Below are positions 25,601 to 36,360 of a stretch of 64,000 nucleotides of DNA, in pieces. Position 1 is the stretch's first letter. Each line of letters starts with the position of its first letter. The stretch lies in assembly GCA_017354895.1 (NCBI GenBank), contig CP071496.1:3782001-3846000 (forward strand), given 5' to 3'. The translations under genes were made by a program, and so were the position numbers. Under the pieces are notes generated by a model. The model saw only the letters and a list, made by a program, of their open reading frames with translations, had not been told where the DNA came from and made no database searches. This stretch comes from Podospora comata (lineage: Eukaryota; Ascomycota; Sordariomycetes; Sordariales; Podosporaceae).

Positions 25601-25680
25601 ACGTCGAAGGAGATAATAATAATAGCAATCAACTACCATCAGCCATACCGTTGAAACGCCATTTTTATGCATGCATGCTT

Positions 25681-28600
25681 CTACCATATCCTCCTAGCGA
25701 CCATCTCATACCTCACGACGCCGCTGAAATCCTTTTCCTTTTCCCTCTCTTCCTTGTCCCGATTTCTCTTGTCTCGCTCCTGCACTTTGCGCAGCCCTTC
25801 TGGGTCGTCAGCAAAGATCCACCTCCTCCTGTCATCCCCGACTTCCACGTTTCCATAGCCGCCAACCCGTCTGCCCTTGGCGTCAAAGCTCTCGCGTTCT
25901 TGTTTGCCAATGGCGATGGCATGCTCCTTCATCTTCATCTTGGCGTACCGGTCTCTCGAGTACCGCAGCAGCACCATGCCCAGCAGCATCTTGATAATCA
26001 ACAGCAACAAAAAGACGAGCAGGAAAACAACAACCATGGTCAAGCCGGCGATGATGTCATCCGAGGTGAACTGCCACCTCATCCAAAGCTTGGTGCCCAT
26101 TCCCGCCTGCGCCGCAGCGGCTACCTGTTCCGATGTGGCATTGTCTGGGGAGGAAACGAGATCGGGGTAGGGCGAACCGTAAACCGCCCGGCCGAGGGCG
26201 TTGCGGATGAGATTGTCCAGCCTGTCCAGGGCAGCCACCATGGCTGGGGATGGGGCGGCCGAGTCCACCGACAAGGCCGTCTGTGTTGATGGCGGCAAAG
26301 GCGTCGGCAGGTGCGTGGCTAGGAACATGTTGTAGATCTGCACAGATGCCCTAATAAAGAGGCAGGATAAGGGCATAACAGGAAGGCCAAGGCGGCGAGT
26401 TAGTGAAGGGGTTACGAAGGCCTGGGGGTGACAGGTTAGCGACGGAATAATGACAGGGACTTTGAGAAAGGGTGGGGGCTGTGCCTACATTAGTGTAGTA
26501 ATCCTTGCAGAGAATATCAAGAATCCGGCTGTAAAACGTCGGTTTGATGTTGTTGAATTTGTTCACGAAAGCGTGCTTGACCCAGTCAACAACCATTTCA
26601 CTGCCAATCACGACAAAAAAGGGAGACAAAACCTCGCCAGACCAGAGCCACGACGGCATGATGGTGAAGCTAGCCGGGAGTATCGATGAGGTGTGAAGCG
26701 GAAAGCTGCTCGGGCCGCCATCGTCGCCGCCCGCGCCCGGAACCCAGAATCCTCCCACTTCCACAATGTTGCGCATGGCGATAATGACGAGCATGATCCA
26801 GAGCTGAAAACGCTCCACAATGTCGGCGCAGGCTAGCTGAAACGTGTTCTCCTTTTCGAAGCGTTTAAAGACGGAGCTCTTGATCTCCACGAACTGATTC
26901 GACAAGAGCAGCGTCATCAGCGCATTCGAGTACGAGTTGACAGCAACATTGAGCGCAATGACCTGGTAGAACAGGATGACAGAGTGTAAAATGTTGTACA
27001 CAAGGGCACCTAGAAACATGCCCAGCGGAAGCATAACCTTGGAGCGGCCAGAGCTATTCCTAGAGAGCGTCTCGGCACTAAACAAGCACTCCAAAACGTC
27101 CTGACCAAGAGCCGACATGAGCCGGTCTCCTACTTCGAGCAGGTTGTAGATGGCGTATAGTTTGATGGCGGACTGTGCACGGATGAAATGGTACATCCGG
27201 CTGGCGTCTAGGTTCATCAGGGCAACGGAGCTGCAAATAATGATGGCACCTTGCAAAAGATCGGCCTTGTTGTACGACGTCAGATTCGATGGGCTTGACT
27301 TGGTTCGTCGATGTCGAAAGGCCCTCGGCGGCCGGTTGCTTGGTCGCTTAGACAACGGAACCGAACCGCCGCTGTGTGTCCGAGAGGTCTCACGGCGACG
27401 AGAGGTTGGCTCGCCGGCAGCAGCAGAGACCCCAGAGGACTGGCCCCCGACGCCATCCCCTACATCGCGTGCCCTGCTACGGCTCCTAGACTCATCCATT
27501 TGGCCCAAATCATGGTGGTTGGTCTTGGACGTAGACCTGCCGCGCCGTCCTCTCTCCCACATGCGTCCAAGCCCGTACCAGACAAAACCGACCAGCCACC
27601 TTGCTTCTTTTTGTAGGACATGGCACCACCACTGAACCAAGATAGAAAGCGAAAGACAAAATCGCATTGGCAGAATTGTAAATGTCCAAAGCCAAGCATC
27701 CAAGCAAGCTAGCGCCCCAAAGATGATGGTTCTTTCCAGAAACCATGGGAGCATCATGACGTTTTTGAGACGCTCAAACTTGACTGCACTAGATTCGTAG
27801 GGTATATCGGTGGTGTAGGAGTGGTGAATGTACAACGGACTGGGCCGCTGACCTGCCAATTCCAGCTGAAGAAGCGTAGGGACCGACATTGGCGGCAGCG
27901 GTACCGATGGCGGTACAGGTGAAGGAGGGATGTCTTCCACGGCGTCACCCCTCCTAGGTGCCGGCTGTTTAGACGTTTCCGAAGCGTGATTTCCCTTGCC
28001 TTCGAGATCAAGAGGGGCCGGCCGAGGAGGCGGTTGAAAAGAATTGCGCCGATTCGAGGAGGGCGACTGCGCAGGAGGTTGACTCGTCGACTTTCGTCTG
28101 CTCATTGGCGGCGTAGACAACGTCCTTCCACCCAGATTCGGGCGTGCCTGAAAGGTTGGTCGTGCGTTTCCCGCATCCTGTCGAGTATCCAAGCCGTCCA
28201 CCCGTGGAAACTCGTGACGATCGGCCACAGCGGTCCGGCTGATGGTCTCGGCGATGCCCGCGCTCAACGGTTGATCTGCTAGCCTGCGCTCTGGCACGGC
28301 AGCCACTGGAAGGGATTCGGGGGCTGCAGTCAGCTCTTGCATTTTGGAGGCTGACAATCTCCTCACGCCGCCGCCCGGGTTGCTTGTTTTTGTGTTTGAC
28401 CGACTTCGTGTCTTGGGGACGGCAACGGTCGTCTGGTTCAGAATTTCGGGCTTTGCATCGTGGCTGTTCCCTTCAGAGGAGGATAGCTCCGCTGAGGGCT
28501 CGACATCGCTTTGGCTTTCCTCCGAGGGTTCTGGTGTCGGGACACCTCTCGTTGGGCTTGTAGTCGCGCGCTCGTAAACAAGTTGTTCTTCGGTTGTTGG

Positions 28601-28756
28601 GTCTGGACGTGGATCGCTCGGTGTCAGTATTGGTGATGGGAGATGGCTGATAGATTGAGACAGCTTGCGGTGGGCAAGCTCGACAGCGCTTGGGCCGTTG
28701 GTCGTAGAAGGGGTGAAGGAGTCCTCGTCAGGCCCCTCGCCGACTATGGTCGCCAT
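25681..28756 (-). CDS. Tapt1 family ER membrane protein (yeast Emp65-like)
   Basis: Model complement(25681..26421, 26489..28756), 1002 aa. The start is the ATG at 28756; the in-frame triplet further upstream is GTG. The first ~300 residues are disordered, rich in Ser, Pro, Arg and Thr. The Tapt1 (DUF747) core begins near HHSYTTDIPYESSAVKFERL and continues through several hydrophobic segments. A 67-nt intron (branch GCTAAC) falls inside the core after KDYYTN; splicing gives the conserved AFVTPSLTRRLGLPVMPLS. A final long hydrophobic helix (LTMVVVFLLVFLLLLIIKML) and a basic tail follow. Yeast Emp65 works with Slp1 at the ER in membrane-protein quality control; a like role here is inferred. Confidence 0.9.
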
Positions 28757-30088
28757 GATTAGTCGGCGGTTCACACCATCTCAGCGCGTTCTCTTGACAA
28801 ACGAAGGAAGACTAGGTAATCCGTATGGCGGTTTGCACTCTACACCAAAGAATAGGTGAAGTGTTGTTTGTCTTGCTGGCCAGGTGGTTGCACAGCGACA
28901 ATGCACAATCCCGGCTTGGCAGCCACAAACCCCAGATGACGTTTTGTCATGGGGCCCACTGTTAAGGAATTAATATCTTCACAGTGGGACCTGGGCCACT
29001 GGGTTCGGCCTTTTCCAGCCACCTGGGCAACTCACCCTCGTACAACAACAGAATTGACACCTTTTTGGACCCCATACCCAATTTGACACGTTTGATCCAT
29101 CTATCTAGGCTTTGGCATCCTGAAGTGGCAGGAGACCCTAACCCTAGCCGACACCGCAATCTCCGCCGTGGGCAACCTGGCTTGCTTGGTCAGCACCGAG
29201 CGGCTCTTCCCGTATCACGGACTTTCGTCACAACTCGCAACAATTTGGCCTCAAGCTGACATGCTAAGCCCATTGAGTTCGATTCGATTTCGGAGAGATA
29301 TGCGGACTGATTGGAAGCCGCGCACAACTGGCTTTGTCGGACTCTTGCACAACCCTACTATCAGCTCCTGGAAGGATTTTTGACCGCCGGGACTCGGTCT
29401 TGATGTTGTTAATTATATTCCACAGCTTTCGAGACTGTAGTATCGCTGCTGACTTGCATTGACTGCCTTGCGCCAAGACAAGATTGCTATCCGTATTAGG
29501 TGGTAACCCACGCGGCTGGGTGTCCAACAACCAACAACATGCGAAAATTCTGTAAGCCGAGTGGTTGGTGGTTGCGGCCGCGACGTTGTGTATTTGCGAA
29601 GGCACCGAAAGTGGCTCCTTTAAGTCACAACAGGCCCATCGGTTGGAGGTAACACCATTGGCCTCCTCTGTTAACAGGGAACCGACCGTATGGGGTACAA
29701 TGTCGTTAGCCCAGTACCCTACTCTGGTAAAGCAGTGGTACGATAAGCCGTGCTAGTCACTTTCTAGCTCAGGTAGCCACCATGTAGATACCTGCCTGGT
29801 ACCTACTTGATGGATCCCATGGGCAAAGTGAACGATGGTAGGGGGTTCCGCTAAGACCGAGCTGCCCACGCGGACATGATGTAGTTCCGGGCAGCACACC
29901 GCAAGATCTTTTGTATCGTTTATTTATAATACCAAAGCCATTTGGCACTGGAAAAGCCTATAAGAAGGAGGGCATCTGCGACCCTTCACCGATCTAGTGA
30001 AGCCAGATCTATCATCGCAACTACCTCAGACACACAGGCTCATCCCTCAACAAACCAAAGACACAACCTCAGCCTTCACACATTCACC
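28757..30088. other. Divergent intergenic region
   Basis: About 1.3 kb between the divergent Tapt1-family and aldolase genes. No open frame with motifs, tRNA or repeat was seen apart from a TATA-like box near 29959. Confidence 0.5.
29959..29964 (+). promoter_or_regulatory. TATA-like box of aldolase gene
   Basis: TATAAG about 130 bases upstream of the aldolase ATG, followed by a pyrimidine- and CA-rich leader. Position and sequence fit a core promoter. Weak evidence. Confidence 0.35.
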
Positions 30089-31168
30089 ATGCCTGAAACC
30101 AACGGCACACAACTTACCGAGGAGGAGATCAAGAGCTTTGGCTCGCTGGCCAAGTCGCTCGAAGAGCGCCGAGCTGCTGGTCCCAAGGTGACAACTGCTT
30201 ACCCGTCCGGCCCTCCTCAAGGCATGCAAGCCTACCTCGGACCTTCCATGTTCCAGCCACACCGGGCCCGTCAAGCCATACGAGATGCCCACGAGAAGAA
30301 GATCCCACCTCTTATCGGCTTCTACGCAGGCCTATCTTCGATTCCGCTCATGCGTTACATGGCTCCCTTTGGGTTTGATGTGGTGTGGATTGACTGGGAG
30401 CACACTTCCTGCAACGTCGAGACCATGACGTCTCTTGTCCACGACGCCATCTTCATGAGCCAGGGCAAAACCATCCCATTCGTTCGGGTTCCCGGCCACG
30501 ACCACGCTGCCATTGGCTTTGCCCTCGATGCCGGCGCCAGCATTGTCATCCCTCAGTTGGAGACGGTCGAAGAGGCAAAGCATGTCATGAGCAGCTCCAA
30601 GTTCGGAACCAAGAACAGGGGCACAAGATCAGCGCCACCCTTTCGATTGATTCCTACCCTCACCGATCAGGGCTACGACGGTGCGAGAGATGTTTGGCAG
30701 AATTGGTAAGCCTTCTTTTCCCTCTCTGCTTCTTTTCGAAACCCACGAGGTATGGAAGGCAGACGAGAGACTGACTTGAACGGCTGTAGGAACGACCAAG
30801 CGGCGGTCATGGTTCAAATTGAATCTCTTGCCGGCATCAACAACCTTGACGCCATCCTCACCGAGTGCCCCGATATTGATATCGTGTGGCTCGGAGCGCT
30901 CGACTGCCGCATCAGTATGAATCTGCCTGCAAACTTTGGAATGGGCAGTGAGCCCGAATGGTTGGAGGCAAAGGAGAAATTCTACGCAACATTGAAGAAG
31001 CACAACAAGCCCCTCGCGGGCTTCTGCTTTGCACCTGGCGATGCCCTGACCGAAGTAGCTCAGGAGCATAGCATGATTCTTCACGGTGCAGATGTCACGA
31101 AGCTTCTTGAACTTCAGCAGGAGTTGGCGAACGCCAGGGAGGCTGTAAAGGGGGTTGTAAAGCAGTAG
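30089..31168 (+). CDS. HpcH/HpaI family aldolase
   Basis: Model join(30089..30705, 30790..31168), 331 aa. The intron is 84 nt with GTAAGC donor and GTAG acceptor, splitting a Trp codon. The protein follows the HpcH/HpaI aldolase/citrate lyase layout. DVVWIDWEHTSCN carries the Glu-His metal-site region, PFVRVPGHD follows, then AGASIVIPQLETVEEA, and DIVWLGALDCRISM near the C-terminal third. Family members cleave 2-keto-3-deoxy or 4-hydroxy-2-oxo acids to pyruvate or oxaloacetate plus an aldehyde with a divalent metal. The substrate here cannot be read from sequence. There is no signal peptide, so it is probably cytosolic. The start is the ATG giving MPETNG, since the upstream in-frame start is TTG. 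The 50-residue leader before the core is not conserved-looking. Confidence 0.88.
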
Positions 31169-31489
31169 GGTGTTTGTAACTCGTTTTACTCTACACAGAC
31201 CAACATGTCTCATTTTATATGTATGACCTACCTACCCTACTATAGATTCCAATTGTCAGCCATGTGGCCAAGACTTACACCTGCACCAGCCACATCCTCT
31301 TGGTTTAATTTCATGCAAGTAGCCGCAAGTGTCCCGGACGTCCGACGATCTAGTCACGCTCCTTGTCCGCACTCGGATTCCATTCCATCTTCTTTCCTTT
31401 CTCGCTGCATTATATCACCAAGACTTTTGGGTTAAGATAGTTTTGCCCGAAATCATACCGGTAGACTTGTTTATTTACTAACAACAATC
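31169..31489. other. Intergenic
   Basis: About 320 bases between tandem genes. Nothing recognised beyond a probable terminator and promoter region. Confidence 0.4.
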
Positions 31490-32200
31490 ATGTGGTCCAT
31501 TCTTCATCTGGCTGTTATATCAGCTGCTTTCCGGTGCATCAGTGCATCTACTGACACGGCCACCAAACCAGCCCATCCTCCTCTGAACATCACGGCATTG
31601 TCATCCCGTAACGGGTATTCGGTCCTGGAATGCTGGCAACTGACCTCACTTCCAGTCGACGCAATGCAGGCGGCCAATTACGTTGTTGGGGGGCAAACGA
31701 CAAAGGCAGTTTGGTCACGCATTGAACCTCGTACTCACATTGGTGAGGCATGGGCACCACACGCACAGTTTGTTGTCCCCATGAGTCTTCTCTGGCGTCT
31801 CATTTTGAGCAATCTGCTGAAGAATCATTATTCATGCAGACTCTCCATAATACTGAACGGACTTATCAGAATCACCTCGCCGGCTCCGAGACCAACTGAA
31901 GGAAATGGAAAAGGTCCGCTGAACGATTCCGTCATGATGTCAATTGGCCATGGCGAAGGCGACATGGGAGTAGTGGGAGAAGACCAGGAATACAAAAAAC
32001 CAGAAACCAAAACCGCCTACATCCTCCCAGGAACTCCCAGGTCGTCTATGCTCATCGCAGCAGATTTGAAGAGCATCAGTACCCTAGCGGGCCATTATAC
32101 AGAATTCCCGAGCGATGAGCCTACTCTGCTAGTGCAGATCCCCTTTGATGGGGATGTAGTACCCGAGCACATCGTCTTGTATGAGGGCGGTTGTCACTAG
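31490..32200 (+). CDS. Small secreted protein, possibly cupin-like fold
   Basis: The N-terminus MWSILHLAVISAAFRCISA reads as a signal peptide. The unspliced frame gives 236 aa. A probable 72-nt intron at 31768-31839 (GTTTGT donor, GCAG acceptor), a multiple of three, gives 212 aa and joins HIGEAWAPHA to QLSIILNGLIRI, a more natural sequence. The model is then join(31490..31767, 31840..32200). The body has short beta-strand-like segments, a His/Gly/Asp stretch (SIGHGEGDMG) and the phrase GHYTEFPSDEPTLLVQIPF. This suggests a small barrel such as a cupin, but I cannot assign a family with certainty. Likely extracellular. Confidence 0.65.
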   Translation: MWSILHLAVISAAFRCISASTDTATKPAHPPLNITALSSRNGYSVLECWQLTSLPVDAMQAANYVVGGQTTKAVWSRIEPRTHIGEAWAPHAQFVVPMSLLWRLILSNLLKNHYSCRLSIILNGLIRITSPAPRPTEGNGKGPLNDSVMMSIGHGEGDMGVVGEDQEYKKPETKTAYILPGTPRSSMLIAADLKSISTLAGHYTEFPSDEPTLLVQIPFDGDVVPEHIVLYEGGCH

Positions 32201-32308
32201 ATGGAATAGAGTTTGTAGAATAGGTTCAAGTTGTGCCACAAGCGCTAATCATACAGTTTGTTTGCTGCCCCGTAATGCCTAGAACGTTCCGCGGGTTGTC
32301 ACTCTCGT

Positions 32309-32606
32309 TTACTGTCAAAGTTAGCCTCTTTGACATACTGTGGACTGGGGCATGGGAGCTTACCTTTGTCTCATTCTCTTTAGCGCCCGTCTCACTCAAA
32401 TCAGCCTGTTCCTTCCGCGCTGGGTCTGCTTTCTCCAAGGCAGGCTGGGATGCTTCAGGAGCCGCAAGAGACCCCGGATTGTTGTCGGTTGCGGGCTTGT
32501 GGTCAGGATATGGCCCGCGGGTGTGAGGATCATATGTCTCGGTGGTTGCCTGTTCACGCCGAGAAGGATCGACGACGTCTTTAAGGGACTCGATGATGTC
32601 GGACAT
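32309..32606 (-). CDS. Small hydrophilic protein
   Basis: Begins MSDIIESLKDVVDPSRREQ at the ATG at 32606. The spliced model complement(32309..32311, 32364..32606) gives 81 aa, rich in Glu, Lys, Ala and Pro and probably disordered. The donor GTAAGC, a branch GGCTAAC and a GACAG acceptor are followed at once by TAA, so the last exon would be only a stop codon. Without splicing the frame continues to 32226 and the protein would have 126 aa. The composition resembles small stress-related fungal proteins, but no function can be stated. Confidence 0.6.
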
Positions 32607-32882
32607 TTTGGCTTCTGTGGTGTGTTGATGTTGAGTTCTGGGTATCAAGAAATGGTGATGGCCATAAGGTGATTAGGCAAATTGAACTGTTTTGAAGGCG
32701 ACCTGATTGCTGGCTTGTTACACAAAGGCTGGGGACGATGGGTGCAATGATGTCATTGCTGGTCCCAGAGCATCGGAGTGGGGCAAACAACTGGGAGATC
32801 TATTGGTGCCTGCCAAGACTCTCTCTTCTTAGATACAATGATGTCACCAAGCTGCAGATATCTGTAACTATCAGGTATTGCT

Positions 32883-33314
32883 CTAAGCTGTGGTGCTCGA
32901 GTGATACCTCTGAGTCTGACCTCCAGGTCCGTAGACCACTAGGCCGGATCCCGTTCTCTCAGACTCCTGGCACGCCACCTTGGAATGGCAGTCAGCACAG
33001 AAGAAGTCAACATAGTCCCAGCAGTACACATGATTGCAGAAGCAGAAAGGAGCTGACAATATGCAGCATAGGTTCCTCCATAGCCTGTGAACTGCCATTC
33101 CAAGCTCAGTTAGCTCTGCCATAGACCACGCTGTCAATGGGGTGGTGATTGATACTCACTCGGTGCCTTTACGGACTTCCTCCCGTTCAACCGTGGTGAC
33201 CCGGCGGCAGAATGGACATTTAACCTTTGGGAGGCTTGAGGGATCAAATTGCACATTTCCCAACATCTGGAGGGGGGCGGTCAACGGCTCAGCATTTGGT
33301 GCTGTTCGACCCAT
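32883..33314 (-). CDS. LITAF-like zinc-ribbon protein, copy 1
   Basis: Model complement(32883..33084, 33160..33314), 118 aa. The first half ends with KVKCPFCRRVTTVERE, the N-terminal CxxC knuckle of a LITAF domain. After a 75-nt intron the second exon gives a Cys-rich, moderately hydrophobic stretch (LCCILSAPFCFCNHVYCWDYVDFF). The second knuckle CADC and the ending YGPGGQTQRY follow. LITAF domains are monotopic zinc ribbons at the cytosolic face of endosomal or plasma membranes. The start ATG at 33314 gives a shorter Pro-rich N-terminus than its two neighbours. It is one of three such genes within 3 kb and the only one on the minus strand. Confidence 0.8.
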
Positions 33315-33882
33315 GATGGTAGTGTTGCTCGAGTTTGATGTAGATCGATGAATGTCTGCTCCAACAAATTGACGGGAGTACAGAGTGATTGAGCATAGGA
33401 CTTAGGCATCTATACCAACACTCCTGGTTTTGCCTTAGCTGAAACAGGAACAAGCCATTCACAGCGGCATTACGGCGGCGCCACGAAAGCCACTGCCCGC
33501 AACGTGGGCTAGTTCTGTGTACAGTATGCTTGGACCATTGTCACTCAACCTGCCCACGGTTACTAATTGAAACTAAAAGTCAAGGTAGGTATGAATCCGT
33601 TGAAGCGACAAACGCGCCGGTCAGCCGTGACAACTCTGTCTTGCATTCGGAATCATAAACCCAGAGGCCTGAAGTTAGGAAGGTTTACCTATCAGTTCTT
33701 ACTTATATTTTGCTTAATCGTATACACCATCTGACGCCACCGCCCAAGTCACATGGCGTTTTTGTTTTTGTGGCTTACTGCTGCCACAAAACCCGACAAT
33801 TACCCCGCTCTGGCTGGCTTTTGATCTCACTTTCTCCCGGCGATAATCAGCGTTTTGTCAAGGAGACTGTCTCTCTTGCACC
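33315..33882. other. Divergent promoter region of LITAF copies 1 and 2
   Basis: About 570 bases between divergent starts. No gene or repeat recognised. Confidence 0.45.
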
Positions 33883-34430
33883 ATGGAGCCTAGTAATCTC
33901 GAACCTCCATCATATACCTCTGCAGTCACCAATAATTCTTGCCAGCTTCAGGTCGGTGCTGGCGGATTGCCGCCACCTCCTTATGCTGCAACGTTGCCAA
34001 CCCCTTTCTCTCCGACAGCAGAACGAGAGGATATCATCCAAACGATACCTCTTCACCTTTTACACGAATATGACCACGGCCCATATATCCGGTGGATCGA
34101 CTGCCCATTCTGCTTAAAAGGCACTCCTGTAAGAAGGGCCGTAACTAGGGGTTTTCAGTAAGTCAAAAACAGTCAACTCTATGGCGTCTGGACCAATTCA
34201 ACGTGCTAAACTGGTCCCCGCGCGCTCCACGCAGCAACGGTGTATTGAAGATGTGGCTCGGCTGGTCCATCATCACAGGAGGCATCGGGATGTTTTACCG
34301 ACCAACTCATAACGACACGGTCGATTACTTTTGCGGTGACTGCCAAAACAAGGTGGCAACGAGCCATCCAGACAAGGGCCCGATGGAGACGTTTGGACCA
34401 GGGGGTCATAGTCGAACGTTTGATAGGTAG
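33883..34430 (+). CDS. LITAF-like zinc-ribbon protein, copy 2
   Basis: Model join(33883..34157, 34235..34430), 156 aa. The intron is 77 nt (GTAAGT donor, TGCTAAA branch). The N-terminus is rich in Pro and Tyr (PPSYTSAV, PPPPYAA), like the PPxY-type tail of LITAF/SIMPLE proteins that can recruit HECT ligases. CPFC closes exon 1. Exon 2 holds a membrane-associating stretch (MWLGWSIITGGIGMFY), then CGDC and the ending FGPGGHSRTF. The intron interrupts between the two zinc knuckles at the same place as in copies 1 and 3, supporting common origin by duplication. Confidence 0.85.
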
Positions 34431-35183
34431 ATAAGGTAGACTCTAATTCATCGAGTGTTTTTTATCCAAAATTCACTGAATTACCTGCAATTTAGCATGA
34501 TAGATTTGGGTAGGCTTTGACAGCTGCACAAGAAAAGGAGGCATGGGAATGTTGGAGTGTCATCCTCCATTTTGGAGCCCGAGCCGAACTGGCTCCACAT
34601 CCAGCCTGTTGGGTTGGATGATTTGGCAAGTCTTGGAAGTGTCTATCTACCTATTTACCTAGAAGGAGGCTTGTAGATGCAGTAGCGTAAATTCTCATGG
34701 CAAGATTCACCAAACCTGATGCCACCTTGGAGGATTTTGCCTCGCCGATTTTCGCTTCGGCAGAGCCAAGTTCGACTAAATACAACCATCAATTCTATAC
34801 GGTGCCCTACTTCTGGGCATTCAGGCTTGGCTTTTACCAGCTTCATGGGTTGCTCTCGGCAAACAGGCAGTGTCTAACCATCCAAATCCGAACTAGCCAA
34901 AGAACAGCAGCTCGTTCACCAACTGCGCCTCTTTATTGATATTTCACCTGGCAGGCAAGGCAGAAAACCCGTGCTTGGTGTGGAGCATATGCGAGGTTCT
35001 TATGTCCTTTTAGTTTATGCTCGGAAAATAAATGTCGAGTCACTGCCAAGCTTGTGTTCATGTGCGCGAGAGCGCGTGGTTTAAAGGAACCGCGCTCGCC
35101 TGCTGCCACATTCCTGAAGAAAGGCCTCCCTACAAACACCTCTCGTCGCACACCAGCTAGAGAATCAACACTATCCCTTCACC
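34431..35183. other. Intergenic between LITAF copies 2 and 3
   Basis: About 750 bases. A short open frame at 34697-34939 has no recognisable motif and is not called. No repeat seen. Confidence 0.45.
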
Positions 35184-35743
35184 ATGTCGCAAAAAGTTGA
35201 GCAATCACCTACAGAGCTCCCTCTGGCCAATCTCCCTAGTCCAGCCGTCGATGGTGTATCGCCACCTGAGTATAGTGCTGGTCCTGGTAGTCCAGGGGCC
35301 CTACAAACGCCGACCCCTGCCGTCACCGCCCAACCAAAAGCGACAGCACCACCTACAGCCACGCCTGGTCAGATCATTATAACACCTCTCAATCAGATTG
35401 GTGAGCGGACGGAATGGATCCAGTGTCCATTTTGTTTGCAGACGTCCAAGATACAAGTCCGAAAGGAAGGGTCGACCATGCAGGTGTATGTTTCCTCTCC
35501 TCATCGCGGTATCTCGGACAACTATCCACCATGTTTTGCTGACACTATATATCTGCTAACAGGGTTGCGGGAGTTCTCTGCTGTTTGCTCTGCGTCTGCC
35601 TTGCCTGCGTCCCATGCCTCGCCCATTGGTTTGAAGACACCGAGTACCGTTGCGCTACTTGTCATAAGATCGTGGCAACTGAAAACTATGATGGGATATA
35701 CAAGACACATGGACCTGGCGGGTCTGTGCAAAGGCTGAATTGA
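35184..35743 (+). CDS. LITAF-like zinc-ribbon protein, copy 3
   Basis: Model join(35184..35485, 35563..35743), 160 aa. The long Pro/Ser/Thr/Ala-rich N-terminus contains SPPEYSAG. Exon 1 has CPFC. A 77-nt intron (GTATGT donor; TAACAG acceptor) is needed to restore frame into a very hydrophobic Cys-rich stretch (GVLCCLLCVCLACVPCLAHW). CATC and the family ending HGPGGSVQRL follow. Of the three copies it has the most hydrophobic central segment and is the most typical LITAF domain. Probably a membrane-attached endosomal adaptor by family knowledge. Confidence 0.87.
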
Positions 35744-35859
35744 GACAGACAAAGCAGCAGCAGGTGAAGCAAGGCGGCTGGAACGGTGGTCAGGATTGCA
35801 GCAATGATAATACCCATTTGTTTGACGACAGGAGTTAATGGAGAGCAACGATGTTCCAA

Positions 35860-36360
35860 TCACTGCAGTGCGTGCGGTCTCAGATCTTCTCTCACAAAAA
35901 CAATCACAAATCTTTCACAGAGAACCTCGCTTCCGTCCCCAAACTCCTCAGGCGGCTTCCCGTCCCGTAGACGCTGTTCAGTATAGAACTCGCGGTGCCC
36001 TTGTTTATATTCATCGACTGAACCCTCGGCCTCGGCCAGCGCAAAGTCATCGGCGACATCTCGGAATTTGCAGACTTTTAGTTCGATGGTCTGCATCAGC
36101 GCTCCAGGTTTGCCGTTCCCATCCAGAATGACGGAGTAATCGCCCACACCCCAGCGCAGAGGGTTGGGAACAGGCCAGGAGGTGGTGGCTGTTTTCTTGC
36201 CTTGAATGGCCAGGGACAGACGGCTATCGGCAAGCTGAGAAGATGTGCCCCCAAAGTGAAAGATGTCCCTGGGCTGAGAGGAATCAAGAATGATGTGACG
36301 ACTGGCGAGATTGGCAGACGCCAAAGCCATGAATTCAACAATATCAGGTGAGAGGGCCAT
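35860..36360 (-). CDS. ASCH domain protein
   Basis: Single-exon 166-aa protein starting at the ATG at 36360 (MALSPDIVEF). Upstream in-frame sequence is His-rich and unlikely to be translated. The GKKTATTSWPVPNPLRWGVGDYSVILDG stretch (from about residue 55) is typical of the ASCH/YhfF-like beta barrel, with conserved Lys-Thr and Gly-Asp positions. FALAEAEGSVDEYKQGHREFY further on matches the usual acidic helix. ASCH domains resemble PUA folds and are thought to bind RNA or nucleotides. The role here is unknown. The gene faces copy 3 of the LITAF group, tail to tail. Confidence 0.85.
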   Translation of the reverse strand: MALSPDIVEFMALASANLASRHIILDSSQPRDIFHFGGTSSQLADSRLSLAIQGKKTATTSWPVPNPLRWGVGDYSVILDGNGKPGALMQTIELKVCKFRDVADDFALAEAEGSVDEYKQGHREFYTEQRLRDGKPPEEFGDGSEVLCERFVIVFVREDLRPHALQ

